Of a DNA stretch of 6,062 nt, positions 1 through 5,505 are shown one piece after another; the first letter of the stretch is position 1; every line of letters starts with the position of its first letter. The notes under the pieces are model-generated. The model was not told where the DNA came from and did not search any database. It saw only the letters and a list, made by a program, of their open reading frames with translations. A program made the position numbers and the translations under genes. Source of the DNA: Candidatus Sodaliphilus limicaballi (GTDB lineage Bacteria; Bacteroidota; Bacteroidia; Bacteroidales; Muribaculaceae). The stretch lies in the NCBI GenBank assembly GCA_018065815.1, contig JAGHSP010000252.1, forward strand, positions 1-6,062, given 5' to 3'.

Positions 1-6
1 CGTTTT

Positions 7-2409
7 TTACCTGCGGCGGCGTTTGCCTTTGTTCTTGGACGATGAGCCGCGGCGGGTGGCTCCTGCGGGATTGCCGTGCTTGCGGCTGCGTGAGCCCTTG
101 CCTGCGCCGTCGTGGTAGTTGCGGCTAGTCTTGCCACCGCCTTTTTTCTTGCCCTTGCGGTCGGCAGCGTCGGCCTGCTTGGCGATGCGAGCCATGATGC
201 CCGAGTTCTGCTCGGTGATGGGCTGCTTGTCGATGCGGTGGGTGAAGGCGGGGTGACGGTCGTCGATCATCACGAAGTCGAGCTGCTTCTTGATGAGGTC
301 GGCGCGCGCAATCTGCACTGTGACAGGGTCGCCCAGCTGATAGACGCGGTTGCGGCGACGGCCACGTATGAGGTAGTTCTTCTCGTCAAACTCGTAGAAG
401 TCGTCATCGAGCGAGCGTATGCCCACAAGTCCCTCGCAGTGAGTCTCGTCAAGCTCCACATAGATGCCCCACTCGGTCACGCCCGAGATGTAGCCTTCAA
501 ACACGCCGCCCAGGCGGTCGCCCATATACTCAACCTCCTTATACTTGATTGAGGCACGCTCGGCCTGGGTTGCGAGTTGCTCCTGCGCGCTCACATGCTT
601 GCACTGATCTTCAAGGTCGGCCACATCCACGCTGCGCGAGCCTTTCTTGGCATAGCGGTCGAGCAGGCGGTGCACCATCATGTCGGGGTAACGGCGTATG
701 GGCGATGTGAAGTGGGTGTAGTAGTCAAACGCCAGTCCGTAGTGGCCCACGTTGGTGCTCGAATACACAGCCTTGGCCATCGATCGGATGGCGAGGATTG
801 AGAGCAGCTGCTCCTCGGGCTTGCCAGCAACCTGGTCGAGCAGGCGGTTGATGCTCTTGTTGATTTCACGCGGGTCGCCGGTCACCTTCACTTTGTAACC
901 GAAGTGGGCTGCTATGTCGGCAAAGTTTGAGAGTTTGTCGCTGTTGGGCACATCGTGGATTCGATACACGAATGCCTTGGCAGTCTTGCCCTTCGCCACC
1001 TTGCCTATGTGCTCGGCCACCTTCATGTTGGCCAGGAGCATGAATTCCTCGATGAGTTGGTTGGCCTCTTTCTGCGCATGCTCGTGCACTGCCACGGGAT
1101 GGCCCTGCTCGTCGATTTCAAATTTCTTCTCGCTGCGGTTGAACGCCACGCTGCCACCGTCATCGAAGCGGCGGCGACGCAACTCCTGCGCCATGCCGTG
1201 CAGCGTGAGGATTTCCTCGGCGAGGTCGCCCTTGCCTGTCTCGATAACCTCTTGAGCCTCTTCATAGGCAAAGCGGCGCACGCTGCGAGTCACGGTGTGG
1301 CATATCTCATAGCCCTTGATCACCGCGTCGGGGGTGAGCTCAAACATCACCGAGTGGGTGAGTTTGTCCTCGTCGGGGCGCAGCGAGCAGATGTTGTTGC
1401 ACAGGCGCTCGGGGAGCATGGGTATGGTGCGGTCAACCAGATAGACCGACGTGGCGCGGCTGTAAGCCTCGCGGTCGATCACGGTGTCGGGCTTGACGTA
1501 GTGGGTCACATCGGCAATGTGCACGCCCACCTCCCAGTTGCCGTTGGGAAGTTTCTCTATCGACAGGGCGTCGTCAAAGTCCTTGGCATCGCGCGGGTCG
1601 ATGGTGAAAGTGGTCACGCCACGCAGGTCGCGGCGGCGCTCCACCTCCTCGGGGGTGATGCCGTCACTGATGCGCCCGGCTGCGCGCTCCACGTTTTCAG
1701 GATACTTGTAAGGCAAGCCGAACTCTGCCAGGATGGCGTGGATCTCGGCATTGTTCTCGCCGGCATTGCCCAGCACGTCTTCCACCTCGCCTATTGGGGT
1801 GTTGGCGTCCTCGGGCCAGTCCACAATGCGCACCACCACCTTGTCGCCGGTCTTGCCGCCCTTGAGGCGGTCGAGCGGAATGAATATGTCAGTAGCCAGG
1901 AACTTGGTGTCGCTCACGAGCACGGCATAGTACTTCTGCACATGCAGCGTGCCCACAAACACCTGTTCCTTGCGTTCCAGAATCTTAATCACCTCGGCCT
2001 CGGGCTCCATGCCGTGGCGCGCGGCGCTGATGTGTACCATCACCTTGTCGCCGTTGAGGGCATGCATCGAGTTGCGCTCGGCCACCATGATGGGGTTGCC
2101 GTCCTCGCTGCCTATGTCCACGCTGTTCTTGCCGTTGCTGCGGCGTATGAAGCGCCCCTCGGCCACCATCGAACGGTTAGCAGCCTTGAAACGGCCTGCA
2201 TCCACCTCAACGAGGAATCCGTCCACAGCCAGCTGTTCCAGTATATCGACGATGAGAGCACGCTGCTTGGGGGTAGCCGCGCCCACCGCGCTCGAGACCT
2301 GCTTGTAATTGAAAGGGGTGTTCTCGCTGGTGTTGTAGAAGTTGATCACAGCGTCATGAAACTCGCGACGCTCAATCTTCAATGATTTAAGTTTGTCTTT
2401 TCTTGCCAT
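7..2409 (-). CDS. rnr: Ribonuclease R (RNB-family 3'-5' exoribonuclease), complete
   Basis: Processive 3'-5' exoribonuclease that degrades structured RNA in the cytoplasm (mRNA decay, rRNA and tmRNA quality control, as known for the family). Seen in the 800-residue translation: an N-terminal helical winged-helix-like region (about 10-80), cold-shock-type OB domains (about 80-215), then the RNB catalytic domain (about 260-590). The RNB domain has the metal-binding motif TIDPRDAKDFDDA at 269-281, whose acidic residues D271, D277, D279 and D280 match the conserved RNase R/II aspartates. The late RNB motif FTSPIRRYPDMMVHRLL lies at 567-583. An S1 RNA-binding domain follows (about 630-715), then a Lys/Arg/Gly-rich tail from about 750 ending KGKRRRR, typical of RNase R and not of RNase II. 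The length is normal for the family and no frame is broken. The ATG start at 2409 fits the family N-terminus; upstream is A/T-rich without a Shine-Dalgarno motif, as usual in Bacteroidales. Its leader holds the structured block at 2431-2668. Confidence 0.97.
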   Translation of the reverse strand: MARKDKLKSLKIERREFHDAVINFYNTSENTPFNYKQVSSAVGAATPKQRALIVDILEQLAVDGFLVEVDAGRFKAANRSMVAEGRFIRRSNGKNSVDIGSEDGNPIMVAERNSMHALNGDKVMVHISAARHGMEPEAEVIKILERKEQVFVGTLHVQKYYAVLVSDTKFLATDIFIPLDRLKGGKTGDKVVVRIVDWPEDANTPIGEVEDVLGNAGENNAEIHAILAEFGLPYKYPENVERAAGRISDGITPEEVERRRDLRGVTTFTIDPRDAKDFDDALSIEKLPNGNWEVGVHIADVTHYVKPDTVIDREAYSRATSVYLVDRTIPMLPERLCNNICSLRPDEDKLTHSVMFELTPDAVIKGYEICHTVTRSVRRFAYEEAQEVIETGKGDLAEEILTLHGMAQELRRRRFDDGGSVAFNRSEKKFEIDEQGHPVAVHEHAQKEANQLIEEFMLLANMKVAEHIGKVAKGKTAKAFVYRIHDVPNSDKLSNFADIAAHFGYKVKVTGDPREINKSINRLLDQVAGKPEEQLLSILAIRSMAKAVYSSTNVGHYGLAFDYYTHFTSPIRRYPDMMVHRLLDRYAKKGSRSVDVADLEDQCKHVSAQEQLATQAERASIKYKEVEYMGDRLGGVFEGYISGVTEWGIYVELDETHCEGLVGIRSLDDDFYEFDEKNYLIRGRRRNRVYQLGDPVTVQIARADLIKKQLDFVMIDDRHPAFTHRIDKQPITEQNSGIMARIAKQADAADRKGKKKGGGKTSRNYHDGAGKGSRSRKHGNPAGATRRGSSSKNKGKRRRR

Positions 2410-2523
2410 AATAATAGATTTTTAATTATAGTTGCCTGGTAAAAACCAATGTCCCCCCCGTTAGATATGGTACTATGACATAGACGGGGCTTATCAGGGG
2501 CAAAAAAGAAAATGATTTTTTAT

Positions 2524-2632
2524 TTTTATGGCTAGAAAATGGTGGACTCAGTCCACAAAATAATAAATCCCTATCAAGTTGGTAATTCCATTTTGCTTGC
2601 GGAGCAAGCCATTTTCTAGGCGAAGCATAAAA
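2524..2632. other. Branched palindrome: outer stem enclosing two hairpins
   Basis: The outer arms are CTAGAAAATGG (2532-2542) and CCATTTTCTAG (2609-2619), an exact 11-bp match, extended by TTTTATG (2524-2530) against CATAAAA (2626-2632) with unequal bulges between. Against the inner side of the left arm sits the perfect palindrome GTGGACT-C-AGTCCAC (2542-2556). Against the inner side of the right arm sits GCTTGC-GGA-GCAAGC (2595-2609). The result is a three-way-junction or cruciform-like fold. The motif CCATTTT occurs at both 2588-2594 and 2609-2615, so the outer left arm has two possible partners, which would permit alternative folds. If rnr is transcribed from the promoters to the right, this lies in its 5' untranslated leader. 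I do not recognise it as a named RNA family. Confidence 0.6.
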
Positions 2633-2634
2633 TT

Positions 2635-2667
2635 CAAAATTATATATTTTCCTTCTTTACCAGACAA
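2635..2667 (-). promoter_or_regulatory. Candidate rnr promoter, proximal
   Basis: Read on the minus strand, TAATTTTG (plus 2635-2642) is an exact match to the Bacteroidetes -7 box TAnnTTTG. A TTG (plus 2665-2667) lies 22 bp upstream as a possible -33 element, slightly wider than the usual 19-21 bp. It lies in the right part of the structured block, so use of this promoter would place transcription of rnr under an element-borne signal and give a leader of roughly 220 nt. Confidence 0.35.
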
Positions 2668-2718
2668 CAATGTTTTTTAATACACTCTTATCTTTTTTCT
2701 AATTTTCTTTTCACGGTG

Positions 2719-2726
2719 CAAAGGTA
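2719..2726 (-). promoter_or_regulatory. Candidate rnr promoter -7 box, distal
   Basis: On the minus strand this reads TACCTTTG, an exact and very typical Bacteroidetes -7 box. The nearest TTG for a -33 element (plus 2752-2754) is 25 bp away, wider than usual, so only the -7 half is convincing. Transcription from here would give rnr a leader of about 300 nt that contains the whole structured block. Without that block the leader would be only about 65 nt, which is one reason to suspect the block was inserted. Confidence 0.45.
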
Positions 2727-2794
2727 GTGAATATTTGTGACATAAAGGTTACAATGAGGTGCAATACCTTGATTTATGAAAAAAAACGCAATAT

Positions 2795-2829
2795 TTTGAG
2801 GTCCATTTGCACAATCTTCACTATTTTTG
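2795..2829 (+). promoter_or_regulatory. Candidate promoter of the lipoprotein gene
   Basis: TATTTTTG at 2822-2829 matches TAnnTTTG, with TTTG at 2795-2798 as a possible -33 element 23 bp upstream (somewhat long). The expected start of transcription is near 2836, leaving a leader of under 20 nt before the ATG at 2853. This also argues against the longer in-frame GTG start at 2727, which would begin upstream of this promoter. Confidence 0.45.
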
Positions 2830-2852
2830 CACTAAAATTACAATTATCCCTT

Positions 2853-3554
2853 ATGAAACATTACATCTTTTCGATACTCGCAGTCATCACACTGCTTTCA
2901 TCGTGCGGCAACAGCACCCCCAGCACAACCCCCGTTCACCCCGCCGAACCGTCGATCGTTCCCACTACCGACGACGAGATGCGCAACCTGGTCACCGCCA
3001 TGACCGCGAGCAACGAGTGGGACAAAATCATGAGCAAGGACTTCCTGTCGATCATGGACGAGGCGCGCCACATGACCCTGGGCAACCGCGACAACCTGGC
3101 CTACGACTCCTTTGACTGGACATGCCACACACAGAACGACGACTACACCCACGCCATCGACTCAATACACATAGGCACCGACAGCGTGAACGTGGACATG
3201 ACCTACACCGACGCCAGCCACCAGATTGCCTACACCCTGGTGATGAAGCACGAGCGCGGCAAGTGGTGCATCGACGACGTTAAGTGGGCAGGCAAAGACG
3301 CCCCTGCCGACACCGAGCGGCACATGGCACAAGCAGCAATCGACGATGCCGCCAACTACCTCACCAGCTGCGATGCCAACTTCATCGTGGAGAGCCGCAT
3401 CCTGCCGCTGGCACGCGAGGCAGGCACCGCACAGGCACCCGAACTAGCAAAAAGCATCGAGACCGTGCGCAACTACCTCAAGCAAAACCGCGGCTACACC
3501 CCCGAGCACGAACAACAAATAGCCAACGTAGTGCAACAACTCAAAAAAGAATAG
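2853..3554 (+). CDS. Secreted lipoprotein of unknown function, possible NTF2-like fold
   Basis: A 233-residue protein with a clear lipoprotein signal: M-K-H start, hydrophobic stretch at 5-15, lipobox L15-S16-S17-C18, so Cys18 should be lipidated and the protein tethered to the envelope. After C18 comes a Ser/Thr/Pro-rich linker (about 19-37), then a globular part. Residues 101-146 (alternating strands ending in GKWCIDDVKWAG) resemble the sheet-plus-'W-x-I-D-D' pattern of DUF3828/NTF2-like Bacteroidales lipoproteins. The rest, about 150-233, is predicted mostly helical by eye and ends in a Gln/Lys-rich tail. I chose the ATG at 2853 because it places the signal peptide at the N-terminus; an in-frame GTG at 2727 would prepend 42 residues of A/T-rich non-signal sequence. 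Coding sequence is G/C-rich like rnr, in contrast to the accessory DNA that follows. Function not recognised. Confidence 0.85.
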   Translation: MKHYIFSILAVITLLSSCGNSTPSTTPVHPAEPSIVPTTDDEMRNLVTAMTASNEWDKIMSKDFLSIMDEARHMTLGNRDNLAYDSFDWTCHTQNDDYTHAIDSIHIGTDSVNVDMTYTDASHQIAYTLVMKHERGKWCIDDVKWAGKDAPADTERHMAQAAIDDAANYLTSCDANFIVESRILPLAREAGTAQAPELAKSIETVRNYLKQNRGYTPEHEQQIANVVQQLKKE

Positions 3555-3588
3555 CCCGCAAAAAAACATTTTCCACGTGATGAAATGC

Positions 3589-3617
3589 TTGTTTTTTAAA
3601 GAAATCATGTAACTTTG
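3589..3617 (+). promoter_or_regulatory. Bacteroidales-type promoter running into the tandem repeat
   Basis: TAACTTTG at 3610-3617 is an exact TAnnTTTG box, preceded after 18 bp by TTG at 3589-3591. The predicted start of transcription (about 3624) falls inside the first unit of the 33-bp repeat, so the repeats would form the 5' end of the transcript of the ATPase fragment. Confidence 0.6.
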
Positions 3618-3709
3618 CACAAAAACTCGGGTGGAAAATGTGTGAAAACCCACAAAAACTCGGGTGGAAAATGTGTGAAAACCCGCAAAAACTCGGGTGG
3701 AAAATGTGT
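3618..3709 (+). repeat. 33-bp tandem repeat, about 2.8 copies
   Basis: Units at 3618-3650, 3651-3683 and 3684-3709 (partial). The only difference I see among the repeated parts is one substitution (cac versus cgc at the start of unit three). Each full unit contains GGGT...ACCC able to form a small hairpin. The period is exactly 11 codons, and in the ATPase reading frame an ATG at 3638 would give the peptide unit MCENPQKLGWK twice, followed by MCNDMYKRK. The opposite strand is also open across it. The near-identity of units suggests recent expansion by slippage, with copy number likely to vary between strains. Confidence 0.85.
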
Positions 3710-3715
3710 AACGAT

Positions 3716-3982
3716 ATGTATAAGAGAAAGATAGAAAATCAACTTCAGGCATGGTTGGACGACTCATCCCACAAGCCAATTGTTGTGAAGGGCATACGTC
3801 AGTGTGGCAAGACTAGTAGTGTCGTGGATTTTGCAAACAAGCACTTTAAAAATGTCGTGTATCTTGATTTCCGAGAGCATCCCGATTACAAGAAGTTCTT
3901 CACTCCCAACCTGGAGGTGGATTCTATTGTCATGCGCATCACGGCATCTATGCCGAGCGCAGAGATTATACCTGGATGGTAG
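3716..3982 (+). pseudogene. Truncated N-terminus of an AAA_14/DUF4143-type ATPase
   Basis: An 88-residue remnant that starts like the family (MYKRKIENQLQAWL). It carries the P-loop variant G26-I-R-Q-C-G-K-T33, followed by the conserved pattern FANKHFKNVVYLDF. Members of this family are usually about 380-450 residues: an AAA ATPase domain (AAA_14) plus a C-terminal DUF4143. Here the frame ends right after the motif KIIPG-like segment (AEIIPGW-stop), exactly where the Walker B strand (typically LIxFDEIQ) should follow. None of the remaining ATPase or DUF4143 sequence is visible in any frame to the end of the window, so this is a broken gene. In-frame starts at 3704 and 3638 are possible; 3638 would add two 11-residue repeat units. 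I prefer 3716 by family resemblance. The intact ancestor would have been a cytoplasmic ATPase of unclear role, often carried in variable copy number in Bacteroidales. Confidence 0.8.
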
Positions 3983-3999
3983 ATTTATTACATTTCCGT

Positions 4000-4053
4000 C
4001 GTTTTAGCGCCAAAAACGTCGCAGAATTTGCGACATTTCACGAGTCTATTTGG
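4000..4053 (+). repeat. 54-bp direct repeat, copy A (upstream of the Fic gene)
   Basis: Identical over 54 of 54 bases to 5452-5505; identity stops abruptly at both ends. It contains CGTTTTAGCGCCAAAAACG (4000-4018, 6-bp inverted arms), the 17-bp palindrome at 4018-4034 and, at its right end, the -33 element of the Fic promoter. It begins 17 bp after the stop codon of the ATPase fragment, close to the breakpoint of that gene. Confidence 0.95.
4018..4034. promoter_or_regulatory. Palindromic operator candidate, site 1
   Basis: GTCGCAGAATTTGCGAC: 6-bp inverted arms GTCGCA/TGCGAC separated by 5 bp. It lies just upstream of the -33 element of the Fic promoter. It is an exact match to the sites at 4080-4096 and 5470-5486. 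Size and symmetry suit a dimeric helix-turn-helix or winged-helix regulator; the regulator itself is not identified. Confidence 0.6.
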
Positions 4054-4080
4054 TAATTCTGCATTATTTTATTAATTTTG
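4049..4080 (+). promoter_or_regulatory. Promoter of the Fic gene
   Basis: TTTG at 4049-4052, 20 bp of spacer, then TAATTTTG at 4073-4080: both elements and the spacing match the Bacteroidetes consensus (TTTG, 19-21 bp, TAnnTTTG). Transcription should begin near 4087, inside the palindrome at 4080-4096, giving a leader of about 47 nt to the ATG at 4134. The -33 element lies within the 54-bp repeat while the -7 box is outside it. Confidence 0.75.
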
Positions 4081-4096
4081 TCGCAGAATTTGCGAC
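4080..4096. promoter_or_regulatory. Palindromic operator candidate, site 2, over the transcription start
   Basis: Second exact copy of GTCGCAGAATTTGCGAC. Its first base is the last base of the -7 box, so it covers the predicted +1. A protein bound here would block promoter clearance. The spacing from site 1, start to start, is 62 bp, close to six helical turns, which would put the two sites on nearly the same face of the DNA. Confidence 0.65.
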
Positions 4097-4113
4097 GATA
4101 TTTGCCATATAAT

Positions 4114-4132
4114 GTCGCACAAAGAATTTGAC
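4114..4132. promoter_or_regulatory. Degenerate third operator-like site at the Fic start codon
   Basis: GTCGCA-CAAA-GAATTTG-AC retains the left arm GTCGCA and the following GAATTTG and AC of the 17-bp palindrome, interrupted by a 4-bp insertion and missing two bases. It ends 1 bp before the ATG. It may be a decayed site or a chance resemblance. Confidence 0.35.
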
Positions 4133-4133
4133 T

Positions 4134-5426
4134 ATGTATATACACGAAAGTGATAATTGGACAAACTTCAGATGGAATGAGTCTCAGGTATCGCTCCTTC
4201 TGGAGGTGGTGTGCCGAAAGCAAGGATTGCTCTATGGCAGGTTAAGTTCGCTTGGTTTTGACAGCAAGTTGCGGGCTATGGCAGAGAATTTGACCCACGA
4301 TGTGGTGTACTCTTCAGAGATTGAAGGCATACGCTTGAATGTGGATCAGGTACGTTCTTCCATTGCCAGAAAACTGGGGGTCGAGAACGTCAAATACACA
4401 GCTCCGTCGCATTATGTTGACTCTGTCGTCAACGTGATGCTCGAAGCCTTACAGCATTATGACATGCCTCTTTGTAAAGAAAAACTATGTGCATGGCAAG
4501 CAGCTTTCTTCCCTGGAGGAATGAGCGAAGGCCGTCAGATTGAGGTCGGTCAGTATCGTACAAACGAAGAGCATATCGTCAGCGGAATGTTCGGGCGTGA
4601 GAAGATACACTATATAGCTCCGTCACCCGACCATGTGGAGAGCGAAATGCAGAAATTCCTCTCATGGTTCGATGCAGAAGAACCAGTAAGTAGCATTATT
4701 CGCTCGGCAGTTGCTCATTTCTGGTTTGTGAGCATTCATCCATTCGAGGATGGTAATGGCAGGCTAGCACGTATTCTTTCCGACATGCTGCTGGCAAGAG
4801 GAGAGAAAAGTGAGTTCCGCTTCTACAATGTTTCATCACAGATCAACAAAGACAAGAAGCACTACTATGACATCCTGGAGCGAATGCAACATGGCGATGG
4901 CGACATTACTGAATGGTTGGTGTGGTACATGCAGAAGTTGACCGAAGCGCTTGACGAAGCCGAAACCATCGTAACCACAATTCTCAACAAAAGTTTCTTC
5001 TGGCAGAAGGCATCGTCAGTACCGATGACGGAGCGACAGACACAGATGCTCAATCTTTTCCTTGATGGCTATGAGGCAAAAATCACGTCAAAGACATGGG
5101 CAACACTGGCAAAGTGCTCCAAAGACACAGCCATACGCGACATTCAAGATCTATTGGACAAGAATATCTTGGTTGAGGACATCCCGGGAGCAAAACGACC
5201 AAGTTACTCTATCGTCTATGATGCCGAAGATCTTACACAGTTCTTCTCCGAGGTAAACATCATCAAAGAGAATGGTGTTCACTATCTCAAAGCATTGTTC
5301 AAAGGCAAGAAACCTGTAAGCGAAAGGATTTTAAAGCTTGACGCAGAAAGATTCCAGAAAGGAGATCTCCCTTTATCGAATATGCTAAACAAATACTGCT
5401 CGTATATAGCCGCAAGCAACAAATGA
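4134..5426 (+). CDS. Fic-domain adenylyltransferase (DUF4172-Fic-winged helix), class II
   Basis: Predicted to transfer AMP from ATP to a hydroxyl side chain of target proteins in the cytoplasm; the target is unknown. Residues are numbered from the ATG (430 aa). The N-terminal DUF4172-like part (about 1-85) contains the autoinhibitory motif SSEIEG at 60-65, fitting [S/T]xxxE[G/N], which places it in class II with an internal inhibitor and no need for a separate antitoxin. The complete active-site motif HPFEDGNGRLAR lies at 202-213, with catalytic H202 and all phosphate-binding residues present. The substrate flap is near 149-163. A winged-helix region (about 298-360, TERQTQMLNLFLDG...WATLAKCSKDTAIRDIQDLL) resembles the C-terminal domain of the SoFic-type proteins. 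Residues about 365-430 extend beyond the usual ~370-residue family length. The ATG at 4134 is chosen over an in-frame TTG at 4128 because the family begins MYI-. The coding sequence is visibly less G/C-rich than rnr, suggesting acquisition. Confidence 0.93.
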   Translation: MYIHESDNWTNFRWNESQVSLLLEVVCRKQGLLYGRLSSLGFDSKLRAMAENLTHDVVYSSEIEGIRLNVDQVRSSIARKLGVENVKYTAPSHYVDSVVNVMLEALQHYDMPLCKEKLCAWQAAFFPGGMSEGRQIEVGQYRTNEEHIVSGMFGREKIHYIAPSPDHVESEMQKFLSWFDAEEPVSSIIRSAVAHFWFVSIHPFEDGNGRLARILSDMLLARGEKSEFRFYNVSSQINKDKKHYYDILERMQHGDGDITEWLVWYMQKLTEALDEAETIVTTILNKSFFWQKASSVPMTERQTQMLNLFLDGYEAKITSKTWATLAKCSKDTAIRDIQDLLDKNILVEDIPGAKRPSYSIVYDAEDLTQFFSEVNIIKENGVHYLKALFKGKKPVSERILKLDAERFQKGDLPLSNMLNKYCSYIAASNK

Positions 5427-5451
5427 CACCACTCTCAATCTGCGGTCACAA

Positions 5452-5505
5452 CGTTTTAGCGCCAAAAACGTCGCAGAATTTGCGACATTTCACGAGTCTA
5501 TTTGG
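5452..5505 (+). repeat. 54-bp direct repeat, copy B (downstream of the Fic gene)
   Basis: Perfect copy of 4000-4053 in the same orientation, beginning 26 bp after the Fic stop codon. It carries the palindrome and the -33 element of the Fic promoter but not the -7 box. Its last base is also the first base of the inverted repeat of the MITE-like element, so it appears cut off by, or joined to, that element. It may be the remnant of a second cassette copy, or one of two recombination sites flanking the Fic gene. Confidence 0.95.
5470..5486. promoter_or_regulatory. Palindromic operator candidate, copy behind the Fic gene
   Basis: Third exact GTCGCAGAATTTGCGAC, within repeat copy B. No intact promoter lies next to it, so it may be a passive leftover, a decoy or auxiliary binding site for looping, or, as RNA, a weak hairpin after the Fic gene. 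It is not followed by a T-run that would make it a convincing intrinsic terminator. Confidence 0.45.

Larger units (their letters stand above)
2431..2668. repeat. MITE-like or structured-RNA block upstream of rnr, with nested inverted repeats
   Basis: An A/T-rich, non-coding block between the rnr start codon and the divergent promoters. Its ends are inverted copies: gttgcctggtaaa (2431-2443) against tttaccagacaac (2656-2668), 12 of 13 matching. Inside are four further palindromes: TGGT-AAAA-ACCA at 2437-2448; CCCCGT (2456-2461) with ACGGGG (2484-2489), supported by TATG/CATA further in; a long imperfect arm pair 2524-2542 with 2609-2632; and, nested within that pair, two tight hairpins (listed separately). 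No ORF of note. Two readings compete: a small non-autonomous insertion in the rnr 5' region, or a folded 5' leader of the rnr mRNA. I found no clear target-site duplication, so mobility is inference. Confidence 0.5.

Noticed and set aside
955..2385. Long open frame (476 codons) on the plus strand opposite rnr
   Set aside because: It is the antisense shadow of the G/C-rich rnr gene; the composition (His/Val/Ala/Leu-rich without domains) is typical of such shadows, and rnr has unmistakable catalytic motifs.
2727..2852. N-terminal extension of the lipoprotein from a GTG start
   Set aside because: It would bury the signal peptide and lipobox at residue ~60, is A/T-rich intergenic sequence, and starts upstream of the likely promoter.
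3618..3709. CRISPR array
   Set aside because: The units are head-to-tail with no unique spacers, and no cas genes are present.
3444..3779. Minus-strand open frame with FSTRVFVGFHT repeats across the 33-bp tandem repeat
   Set aside because: The repeat length, a multiple of three, keeps this frame open too; the reading frame overlaps the lipoprotein end and the ATPase P-loop, which match known families on the plus strand.
4018..4096. Palindromes as intrinsic terminators of the ATPase fragment
   Set aside because: The stems are only 6 bp without a following T-run, and one lies exactly on the start site of a strong promoter match; an operator role fits better.
4134..5426. Fic gene as part of a two-gene Fic toxin-antitoxin pair
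   Set aside because: No small antitoxin gene is adjacent on either side, and the protein carries its own SSEIEG inhibitory motif (class II).
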